From an uncultured Lachnospiraceae bacterium (lineage in GTDB: Bacteria > Bacillota > Clostridia > Lachnospirales > Lachnospiraceae): 8,172 bases of DNA. Each line of letters begins with the position of its first letter. Positions within the stretch are counted from its first letter, which is position 1. The stretch lies in the NCBI GenBank assembly GCA_910588825.1, contig CAJURF010000103.1, positions 1 to 8,172 on the forward strand, written 5' to 3'. The notes beneath the pieces are model-generated. The model did no database searches. It was not told where the DNA came from and saw only the letters and a list, made by a program, of their open reading frames with translations. A program made the position numbers and the translations under genes. Shown here piece after piece: positions 1-5,147 of this stretch.

Positions 1-619
1 GCTGCTCCATCTTGATTTTCCTCTCTTCCTCCGTTGTGAGAAGCCGCATAATAGGCGGCTGTATAATGGGCACCAGCGCCATATACGTATAGGCCGCCAC
101 CGCAATAGGCCCCATCAAAGCCCCCTGGCCCAGCTTTCCTGACAGGAAAATGGACGTGGGGCCGTCCGCGCCGCCGATGATGGAAATGGCTGCAGCTGCC
201 TTATCGCTGAATCCCATAAAAATTGCCAGGAAATAGGCAATATAAATACCCACCTGCGCCGCCGCCCCCAGCAGAAAGCTCTTGGGGTTGGCAATCAGCG
301 GTCCGAAATCTGTCATAGCCCCCACACCCATAAAAATCAGCGAGGGCAGAATGCTCCATTCGTCCAGCAGATAGAAATAGTGAAGCAATCCGCCGATTCC
401 ATTGGATGAGTTTTCAATTCTCAACATGATATCCGGATAGACATTCACTAGAAGCATGCCGAAAGCAATGGGTACTAAAAGCAGGGGCTCAAACCCATGC
501 TTAATAGCAAGATACAACAGCACCAGTGCCACCAGAATCATCAGGTAATTTCCCCATGTCAGATTCCAAAACGCAGTTTGATGGAGCAGGTTAGACAAAG
601 TTTCTGTAACATAAGACAT
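1..619 (-). CDS. mmdB: Sodium-translocating decarboxylase beta subunit (OadB/GcdB/MmdB family), 3' end cut by window edge
   Basis: Integral membrane subunit of a biotin-dependent decarboxylase. It removes CO2 from carboxybiotin and couples this to sodium export. I translated 206 residues from the ATG at 619; members of the family are usually about 375-435 residues, so roughly the C-terminal half lies outside the window. Hydrophobic segments are visible near residues 24-38, 44-60, 89-101, 114-136 and 167-187. The hallmark GGADGPTSIFLSGKL lies at 149-163, and its D152 corresponds to the conserved aspartate (D203 of Klebsiella OadB) implicated in sodium transport. A GGGAGG ribosome binding site sits 7 nt before the start, and the gene lies 16 nt behind the biotin carrier gene as the fourth gene of the operon. 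The family assignment is secure. The mmdB symbol is inferred from the A-D-C-B gene order; oadB or gcdB would be equally fair names. Confidence 0.93.
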   Translation of the reverse strand, partial: MSYVTETLSNLLHQTAFWNLTWGNYLMILVALVLLYLAIKHGFEPLLLVPIAFGMLLVNVYPDIMLRIENSSNGIGGLLHYFYLLDEWSILPSLIFMGVGAMTDFGPLIANPKSFLLGAAAQVGIYIAYFLAIFMGFSDKAAAAISIIGGADGPTSIFLSGKLGQGALMGPIAVAAYTYMALVPIIQPPIMRLLTTEEERKIKMEQ

Positions 620-626
620 TTGACTA

Positions 627-632
627 CCTCCC
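627..632 (-). promoter_or_regulatory. Ribosome binding site of the beta subunit gene
   Basis: GGGAGG on the minus strand, 7 nt before the ATG at 619. It fixes the start of the beta subunit, which has no other upstream in-frame candidate with a comparable site. Confidence 0.8.
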
Positions 633-635
633 GTT

Positions 636-986
636 CTAATTCATGGATGCTAATGTGTCTCCATTTTCCACTGAATCTCCCACTGCTGTGTCAACGGTTA
701 CGATGGTTCCATCCTGAGGCGCGACCACCGGAATTTCCATTTTCATGGACTCCAGAATCACTACCGTGTCTCCGGCTTTCACAGCCTGTCCCGCCTTTAC
801 CTCAACTTTAAATACTTTACCCGGAACAGATGCTGTCACTTTCACAGCGCCGCCTGAACTTTGAGCAGACGTCTGCACTGCAGGGGCTTTTGGCGCTGAA
901 ACAGCGGCAGGAGCAGCACCCGCATCCTTCTCCTCAACTACCACATCATATGCCGTTCCATTTACTGTAATTGTATAATTTTTCAT
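636..986 (-). CDS. mmdC: Biotin carboxyl carrier protein of the sodium-pump decarboxylase (gamma subunit)
   Basis: Small mobile carrier whose biotin receives CO2 from the carboxyltransferase and delivers it to the membrane beta subunit. It has 116 residues from the chosen start. Residues 1-20 form a short beta-rich N-terminal piece (MKNYTITVNGTAYDVVVEE). An Ala/Pro/Ser-rich flexible linker follows at about 22-47, then a complete biotinyl/lipoyl domain at about 48-116. The biotinylation motif ESMKMEI is present, with the target lysine at residue 82. An in-frame GTG lies 6 nt upstream at 992, but the AGGAGG site is only 3 nt from that GTG and 9 nt from the ATG at 986, so I chose the ATG. The gene sits between the OadG-like and beta subunit genes, as in known methylmalonyl-CoA decarboxylase operons. 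Function is near certain; the symbol rests on context. Confidence 0.95.
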   Translation of the reverse strand: MKNYTITVNGTAYDVVVEEKDAGAAPAAVSAPKAPAVQTSAQSSGGAVKVTASVPGKVFKVEVKAGQAVKAGDTVVILESMKMEIPVVAPQDGTIVTVDTAVGDSVENGDTLASMN

Positions 987-995
987 TCTCACTTT

Positions 996-1001
996 CCTCC
1001 T
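996..1001 (-). promoter_or_regulatory. Ribosome binding site deciding the biotin carrier start
   Basis: AGGAGG on the minus strand. It is 9 nt before the ATG at 986 but only 3 nt before the in-frame GTG at 992, which favours the ATG as the true start. Confidence 0.8.
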
Positions 1002-1028
1002 GGCTCTCTATATTATGACTTTGCTGTC

Positions 1029-1766
1029 TTACCATCTGTTCCTTCCGCGGCTGGCCTTTTTGATGGAACGGACTACAAAACGATCTGCCGACGTCCCCTC
1101 ATACGCGGCAATGGCAGCGGCAATCACAGCAATCAGCTCTTTGTTATCCGTTTCCTTTGCAGCAGGCTGTGGAGTCATCTGCACCGGTACAGGCGGCTCC
1201 TGGAACACCACTGCCTCTGGCTGGGATTTTTCCTCAATCCTGCTCAAAAACCGGAAAAGAGAAATAACCACAGTTAAGAAAAGCAGCATAACAAACACAA
1301 TTCCCAGACCCATCAAAGTGTTCATGCCTGCCCTTTTCATAAGCACGGACATAGGATACTGTGTGTTAATCGAAAACGATGTGGGAACCCCCGTCTCATC
1401 ATACAGATAAACCATCTCTGCATTATACTTAGAGAATTCCACGGAAATTGTGACAGAATAGCCGTCCGTGGTTTCTTCTGCCACAGACTTGCCCAGTGCT
1501 TTAAATTCTCCCAGCTCATCCCTGCTGCTCTCCCACGCCTCCATCGCGCTCACTGTGAATGCGTCTCCGGAGGCTTTGTAAGTGTCAATCTCATCCTGGC
1601 TCAATTCCACGATTGCCTGTGTAAGGCTCTCCGCAGTGCCGATCAGGCCTGCCTGCATACCGTCATCTGATTCTTTCACAGCGGCAGCATTCGGACAGAC
1701 TGTATACCCCAGCAGGACAACAGCCAGCAAGGCAATGCCGCAGACTTTTTTCCATATTTGCTTCAT
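1029..1766 (-). CDS. OadG-family (delta) subunit with an extracytoplasmic N-terminal domain
   Basis: Membrane-anchoring subunit of the sodium-pump decarboxylase, 245 residues from the ATG at 1766. A signal-like hydrophobic stretch covers residues 9-23, followed by Ala-rich PNAAA (25-29), which could be a signal peptidase I site. Residues 30-143 form a polar, probably extracytoplasmic domain. A strong transmembrane helix (TLMGLGIVFVMLLFLTVVIS) lies at about 150-169, then a basic/acidic turn, a Pro/Gln/Val-rich linker (182-204) and a C-terminal helix, ELIAVIAAAIAAYEG, ending in a basic VRSIKKASRGR tail that resembles OadG-type subunits. Typical OadG/MmdD proteins are about 80-130 residues with one helix, so this one is roughly twice the usual size. 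The upstream in-frame GTG at 1781 lacks a ribosome binding site, whereas GAGG lies 9 nt before the ATG. It starts 15 nt after the carboxyltransferase gene. The role is inferred from the helix, the tail and the position. Confidence 0.85.
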   Translation of the reverse strand: MKQIWKKVCGIALLAVVLLGYTVCPNAAAVKESDDGMQAGLIGTAESLTQAIVELSQDEIDTYKASGDAFTVSAMEAWESSRDELGEFKALGKSVAEETTDGYSVTISVEFSKYNAEMVYLYDETGVPTSFSINTQYPMSVLMKRAGMNTLMGLGIVFVMLLFLTVVISLFRFLSRIEEKSQPEAVVFQEPPVPVQMTPQPAAKETDNKELIAVIAAAIAAYEGTSADRFVVRSIKKASRGRNRW

Positions 1767-1774
1767 ATCACCAT

Positions 1775-1781
1775 ACCTCAC
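1775..1781 (-). promoter_or_regulatory. Ribosome binding site deciding the OadG-like start
   Basis: GTGAGGT on the minus strand, with its GAGG core 9 nt before the ATG at 1766. The GTG at its own 5' end (1781) is in frame and could be mistaken for the start, but it has no site of its own. Confidence 0.6.
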
Positions 1782-3218
1782 TTAAACTGTGCCATGTTTT
1801 CTGCCGGGACGGTCCTCCCGTTTTGTATAAAGCATCTCAAAAGCCCCGATTACATATTTTCTGGTGTCCTCCGGCGCAATCACAGTGTCCACATATCCCC
1901 TTGCCGCCGCAGAAGCCACATTAGACTGCAGGGCCTGGTACTGTGCCGTTTTTTCTCTCCAGGTATCGGCATCTGCGTCAGGGTACATGATCTTGGCCGC
2001 CATAGACGCCTCCATGGTGCCAATCTCGGCGGACGGCCAGGCATAAACCATATCCGCCCCGATAGACTTGCTGTTCATAGCCACATAAGCGCTTCCGTAA
2101 GCTTTTCCCACAATTACATTTACCTTGGGTACTGTAGCGCTGGCAAACGCATAAGTGAGTCTTCCCACTGCTTTCGCCATATGCTTTTCCGAACATTTAG
2201 AAGCCTTAAACCCGGCTGTATCCGTCAGCGTCAATATAGGAATCTGAAAAGCGTCGCAGAATTTTACCATTTCTGCCGCTTTTTTGGCGCCTCTGGCAGA
2301 GAGCACCCCTGCGAAATCTTCTTTTACCGTTCCATCCGTGTCACAAACGGCCTTTCTGTTGGCCACACAGCCCACAGTATTTCCGTTTAAACGGATGAAT
2401 CCGGTTACCACGTCTTTTCCATAATCAGCCTTTGTCTCCAGGAAAACACGGCTGTCCGCAATTCTTGTCAATACTGACGACGTATCTTTTGCGCATTCCT
2501 CCAATCCCGGACAGCTGCGGTTCAAATCGTCCGCACATTCTTCATAAGGCAGATAGTCTTCATTGTTGGAGGGGAGAAGCTCAACCATCTGTCGGATCCG
2601 CCCGATTACTTCCTCCACCGTTCCCACACCGTCAATCAGCCCTGTCTCCCTGCTTTGAAATCCGGCACCTGCTGTATCGCATTTGGATACATGATTGCCA
2701 TCCAGGGTATTGGGGGCATTGACAAACAATTTCCCGTCATCGGCTTCCATAAATGTAAAATCTGCCAGAGCCGGAATCAGTGCCATCCCGCCTCCACAGG
2801 TGCCAAATATCCCCGTAATCTGAGGAATCACGCCGGATGCGAATGCCTGTTTTCTGTAAATTCCTCCAAATGCATTCAGCGCGTCAGAGGCCTCCTGCAG
2901 ACGTATTCCGCCACAGTCCAGCAGTCCCACCACAGGCGCCCCGGTTTTCATTGCCAGATCATACAGGCCGGTAATCTTTTTCGCATGCATTTCACCTACT
3001 GTACCGTTTAGCACGGAAACATCCTGGCTGTATACATACACCAGCTTTCCTTTGGCTGTACCGTATCCGGTGATGACACCGTCAGACGGTGTCTTTGTGT
3101 CAGCCAGATTGAAATCTGTGTTTCTGGCTGTGACCAGGCCGCCGATTTCCACAAAACTGTCTGCATCAAGCAGAGAATGAATTCTCGCAATGGCCAAACT
3201 ATGTGTTTCATTACCCAT
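1782..3218 (-). CDS. mmdA: Acyl-CoA carboxyltransferase, alpha subunit of the sodium-pump decarboxylase (MmdA/PccB family, divergent)
   Basis: Cytoplasmic subunit that moves a carboxyl group from an acyl-CoA to the biotin carrier. It has 478 residues against about 510-520 for typical MmdA/PccB, mainly because the N-terminus is short: the LLD.DSFVEIG segment already lies at 17-26. Two crotonase-like halves are clear. The first has GVITGYGTAKGKLVYVYSQD (47-66), GEMHAKKI (75-82) and the oxyanion-type GTCGGGMALIPALADF (139-154). The second has ATVPKVNVIVGKAYGSAYVA (361-380), ADMVYAWPSAEIGTM (388-402) and the family-typical end DTRKYVIGAFEML..KREDRP.RKHG (451-476). Several normally conserved motifs differ: DSGGARIQEG is DCGGIRLQEA (101-110), and DVPGFLPG is DTAGFKAS (333-340). 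A GGAGGG site lies 8 nt before the ATG. It is first in the operon behind its own promoter. Methylmalonyl-CoA is the likeliest substrate from gene order, but another acyl-CoA is possible. Confidence 0.88.
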   Translation of the reverse strand: MGNETHSLAIARIHSLLDADSFVEIGGLVTARNTDFNLADTKTPSDGVITGYGTAKGKLVYVYSQDVSVLNGTVGEMHAKKITGLYDLAMKTGAPVVGLLDCGGIRLQEASDALNAFGGIYRKQAFASGVIPQITGIFGTCGGGMALIPALADFTFMEADDGKLFVNAPNTLDGNHVSKCDTAGAGFQSRETGLIDGVGTVEEVIGRIRQMVELLPSNNEDYLPYEECADDLNRSCPGLEECAKDTSSVLTRIADSRVFLETKADYGKDVVTGFIRLNGNTVGCVANRKAVCDTDGTVKEDFAGVLSARGAKKAAEMVKFCDAFQIPILTLTDTAGFKASKCSEKHMAKAVGRLTYAFASATVPKVNVIVGKAYGSAYVAMNSKSIGADMVYAWPSAEIGTMEASMAAKIMYPDADADTWREKTAQYQALQSNVASAAARGYVDTVIAPEDTRKYVIGAFEMLYTKREDRPGRKHGTV

Positions 3219-3226
3219 TCTTTCAG

Positions 3227-3232
3227 CCCTCC
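3227..3232 (-). promoter_or_regulatory. Ribosome binding site of the carboxyltransferase gene
   Basis: GGAGGG on the minus strand, 8 nt before the ATG at 3218. It fixes the short N-terminus, because no further in-frame start with a site lies upstream. Confidence 0.8.
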
Positions 3233-3288
3233 ATTATTTACTGTTTTCCACAACTACTGGCACTGGAACAGCACCAGACCATTATTTA
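3231..3288 (-). repeat. Two exact 10-bp direct repeats in the leader of the sodium-pump operon
   Basis: TAAATAATGG occurs on the minus strand at 3288-3279 and again at 3240-3231, 48 bp apart. The two copies flank the leader hairpin, and the second runs straight into the ribosome binding site. The repeat is seen directly; a role as a protein or RNA binding site is only a guess. Confidence 0.5.
3257..3277 (-). promoter_or_regulatory. Leader hairpin of the sodium-pump operon
   Basis: On the minus strand the 21 nt fold into a 9-bp stem (CTGGTGCTG with CAGTGCCAG) and a 3-nt TTC loop. Two of the pairs are G-U. Those two positions become A-C mismatches on the plus strand, so the structure favours the transcribed RNA. 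No T-run follows, so it is not an intrinsic terminator. It lies about 25-45 nt downstream of the predicted transcription start and well ahead of the ribosome binding site. Its function is unknown; mRNA stabilisation or regulation are options. Confidence 0.5.
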
Positions 3289-3306
3289 ACAAAATGCAAT
3301 ATTTTG

Positions 3307-3335
3307 ATTATAACCTGTTTTTGTGACAGTTTCAA
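3307..3335 (-). promoter_or_regulatory. Sigma-A type promoter of the sodium-pump operon
   Basis: Minus strand: -35 TTGAAA (3335-3330), a 17-nt spacer, and -10 TATAAT (3312-3307). The -10 is a perfect match and the -35 matches five of six positions. The expected transcription start is near 3300, giving a leader of about 80 nt before the carboxyltransferase ATG. The spacer contains CTGT-N7-ACAG, an inverted repeat (3329-3315), which could be an operator. The promoter lies just downstream of the terminator of the preceding operon, which supports independent transcription. Confidence 0.85.
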
Positions 3336-3350
3336 CTATTTTTATTAAGG

Positions 3351-3384
3351 AAAAAAAAGCTGCAAAACAATCGTTTCACAGCTT
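3351..3384 (-). terminator. Intrinsic terminator of the scpAB-dac-GGDEF operon
   Basis: On the minus strand AAGCTGTGAAAC pairs with GTTTTGCAGCTT (12 bp, two of them T-G wobbles) around a GATT loop, and the stem runs into a tract of eight T (3358-3351). The stop codon of the GGDEF gene (3378-3376) lies within the 5' arm and the loop side of the stem, so the last codons of that gene are part of the terminator. The plus strand has no T-run after the stem, so the terminator acts in one direction only. Confidence 0.9.
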
Positions 3385-3864
3385 GGAAATGTCCTCATAA
3401 AATAAAAAACACTGCTTTCCTGAATGCTTGGATGCATACAGAGCTTCATCTGCCCGGGCAGCCAGTTCTTCATAAATATTTCCGTCTTTCGGATAGCAGG
3501 CGATGCCCATACTCATAGTTACCGCCGTATCTGCCGCACCCATACACGCCCCGTATAACTGCATTGCCTGGGCGTAGGCCGCTTTTTCTCCAGTTACATT
3601 GCCCAAAAACAAGAGAAACTCATCTCCCCCGATCCTGGCAGCCACACTTTCTCTATAGCCAGTTTCCTGAAGCTTCGCGCCGATGGACCTGAGTGTTTCA
3701 TCTCCAGCTGGATATCCATAGATTTCATTGACTTCTTCAAAATCATCCAGGTCTATATAGAATAAAAGTCCGTTCTCTACTCTCTTCCCATCCAGCATCT
3801 GAGTGATTTTCTTTTTGGCTGTCCGCCAGTTATCAAGACCTGTCAGAGAATCCTGCTCTTTGAT
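3376..3864 (-). CDS. Stand-alone GGDEF domain protein, probable diguanylate cyclase
   Basis: Predicted to make cyclic di-GMP from two GTP in the cytoplasm. It is a single, complete GGDEF domain of 162 residues with no sensor or membrane segment. It shows DSLTGLDN, the metal-binding YIDLDDF, VNEIYG and GDETL, the active-site ARIGGDEFLLF, and the C-terminal ADEALYASKHSGK. The usual inhibitory-site RxxD ahead of GGDEF is absent (the matching positions are Y and S). The start is uncertain. A perfect AGGAGGT lies right behind the dac stop codon, 7 nt before an in-frame ATC at 3864, and no ATG, GTG or TTG follows it before the domain. The canonical alternatives are ATGs at 3891 and 3930, both inside dac and without a good site. 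I chose ATC because upstream of it the frame only encodes the ribosome binding site and the dac end. The domain call is firm; the start is moderate. Confidence 0.85.
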   Translation of the reverse strand: MKEQDSLTGLDNWRTAKKKITQMLDGKRVENGLLFYIDLDDFEEVNEIYGYPAGDETLRSIGAKLQETGYRESVAARIGGDEFLLFLGNVTGEKAAYAQAMQLYGACMGAADTAVTMSMGIACYPKDGNIYEELAARADEALYASKHSGKQCFLFYEDISKL

Positions 3865-3870
3865 ACGATT

Positions 3871-3877
3871 ACCTCCT
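3871..3877 (-). promoter_or_regulatory. Strong ribosome binding site facing an ATC codon
   Basis: AGGAGGT on the minus strand begins at the base after the dac stop codon (TAG, 3880-3878). It is well spaced (7 nt from AGGAGG) for an in-frame ATC at 3864-3862 of the GGDEF gene. No ATG, GTG or TTG lies in any frame within normal reach. Confidence 0.65.
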
Positions 3878-5077
3878 CTACACGGCGCCATGGAAATATT
3901 TTCCAAAAACCCTCTCACAGCACCAGGCATAATCTGCTTTTTCTATTGTTCCCGCAGTTACCACAGAATATTCCTTTAATTTCATGTCTCCCAGATAATA
4001 ACTGAGACTTCCCACTTTCGTCCCCTTTTTTACCGGAGCCTGCAGGGAAGCCGAGTAGTTCTTTTCCACACGAAGCTGTTCGTCCTCCCGCATGAGCACG
4101 CGGAAACTTTCCCGGGTATCTTCCACCCGGACATTCACATAAGCCGTATCTGCCCATCCCCGGTCAGCCGGTATTCCATTTTCTACCGTAACTGCACCCA
4201 GCTGGGGAATCTTCCCCATATCCCGGTATTGATAATGGCGCAGGCCGTATCCAATCAATTTCCTGGTGTCGCTCCACTTGTAACTTTTATGGCTTGGCCA
4301 TCCACAGGCCAGCAGAGCCACCACAAGGGTCTTCTCCTCCTGCTGCACAGCGCACACATAACAATATCCGGCGGCTCCGGTGAATCCGGTCTTACCGGAC
4401 AGCACCCCGTCCATCATATCCAGCAGTGCGTTGGCATTGTGAAGGGTATAGTGCCTCTTTCCTTTCAGGTCACTGAAGCTGTAATCCCTGGTCTGGGTAA
4501 TGCGCAGAAATGCCTGATTCTTAATGGCATAACACATAATCCTGGCCAGATCCGCCGCGGTGGTGCCGTGAGGCCCTCCCCCGTCTGATGCATCTAACCC
4601 GTTAGGTGTGACAAAATGAGTGTTTTCACATCCGATTTCCAGGGCCTTTTCATTCATCATTTTCGCAAACCCTTCCACACTTCCCCCCACGTGTTCCGCA
4701 ATGGCCACTGCAGAGTCGTTATGGCTTTGAAGCATCAGCGAATAGACCAGATCTTTTAAATAGTATTCTTCTCCCTGGCGGATATTCAGCTGCACATCCG
4801 GCATGGAGGCGGCATAGGCTGAAACCTGTACAACATCTTTTCCCGAAGCGTTTTCCACTGCCAGAATGCAGGTCATCACTTTTGTGGTGCTGGCCATAGG
4901 CAGAAACTGGTACCCTTCTTTTTCAAACAGCACACGGGAAGTATCCCCATCCATCAAAACTGCACTTCTAGCATATAACTGCTGCAGTTCTTCGGGTACT
5001 TCAGAGGCGCCGTAAACAGCTGTGCCGCAAAAGGTCCAGACCGCTGCCAGCAAAAGACCAAAAAACACTTTCTTCAT
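3878..5077 (-). CDS. dacF: Secreted D-alanyl-D-alanine carboxypeptidase (PBP5/DacF family)
   Basis: Removes the terminal D-alanine from peptidoglycan pentapeptides outside the membrane, which limits cross-linking. It has 399 residues, usual for the family. A signal peptide covers about 1-24 (KK, then a hydrophobic core, then VYGA). The serine peptidase S11 domain follows with all three motifs: STTK at 63-66 (acyl serine S63, K66), SHN at 118-120 and KTG at 229-231. A beta-rich PBP5 C-terminal domain spans about 285-375. The end KADYAWCCERVFGKYF is a short amphipathic stretch of the kind that anchors such enzymes to the membrane. The second motif is SHN rather than the common SGN. The ATG has AAAGGAG 11 nt upstream. 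The GGDEF gene follows at once, and scpAB lie two genes upstream, an order reminiscent of Bacillus-type scpAB-dac regions. The symbol is inferred; dacB is also possible. Confidence 0.93.
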   Translation of the reverse strand: MKKVFFGLLLAAVWTFCGTAVYGASEVPEELQQLYARSAVLMDGDTSRVLFEKEGYQFLPMASTTKVMTCILAVENASGKDVVQVSAYAASMPDVQLNIRQGEEYYLKDLVYSLMLQSHNDSAVAIAEHVGGSVEGFAKMMNEKALEIGCENTHFVTPNGLDASDGGGPHGTTAADLARIMCYAIKNQAFLRITQTRDYSFSDLKGKRHYTLHNANALLDMMDGVLSGKTGFTGAAGYCYVCAVQQEEKTLVVALLACGWPSHKSYKWSDTRKLIGYGLRHYQYRDMGKIPQLGAVTVENGIPADRGWADTAYVNVRVEDTRESFRVLMREDEQLRVEKNYSASLQAPVKKGTKVGSLSYYLGDMKLKEYSVVTAGTIEKADYAWCCERVFGKYFHGAV

Positions 5078-5107
5078 AATAATCCTTACTCCTTTGATAT
5101 TAAATGT

Positions 5108-5133
5108 ATGTAAGGATTTTTAAAAATATACAT
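5108..5133. repeat. AT-rich imperfect palindrome upstream of dac
   Basis: ATGTA and TACAT flank the perfect 12-bp palindrome ATTTTTAAAAAT (5116-5127), with 3-nt and 1-nt spacers. It lies in the 70-nt non-coding gap between the phospholipase-family gene and dac. There is no GC-rich stem or trailing T-run, so it is not a convincing terminator. It could be a bendable element or a binding site near a dac promoter, which I could not identify with confidence. Confidence 0.3.
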
Positions 5134-5147
5134 GTTTCAGACACCTG

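Noticed and set aside
1758..2390. A 210-residue open frame on the plus strand opposite the carboxyltransferase gene
   Set aside because: It lies antisense to a clear enzyme gene, has no ribosome binding site, and its translation is rich in Cys, His and Arg with no family pattern. It is a shadow frame.
3321..3338. Possible Rex (redox repressor) box overlapping the -35 of the sodium-pump promoter
   Set aside because: The left half TTGTGA fits, but the right half matches poorly. A nearby TTGTTAA is also only a half site. Not enough to call.
3878..3930. Long overlap of the GGDEF gene into dac using the ATG at 3930
   Set aside because: No ribosome binding site precedes that ATG, the extra residues do not belong to the domain, and a far better site lies downstream of the dac stop.
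5103..5147. Terminator between the phospholipase-family gene and dac
   Set aside because: Only an AT-only palindrome and very short stems are present, with no GC-rich stem ahead of a T-run, so dac may be read from upstream as well.
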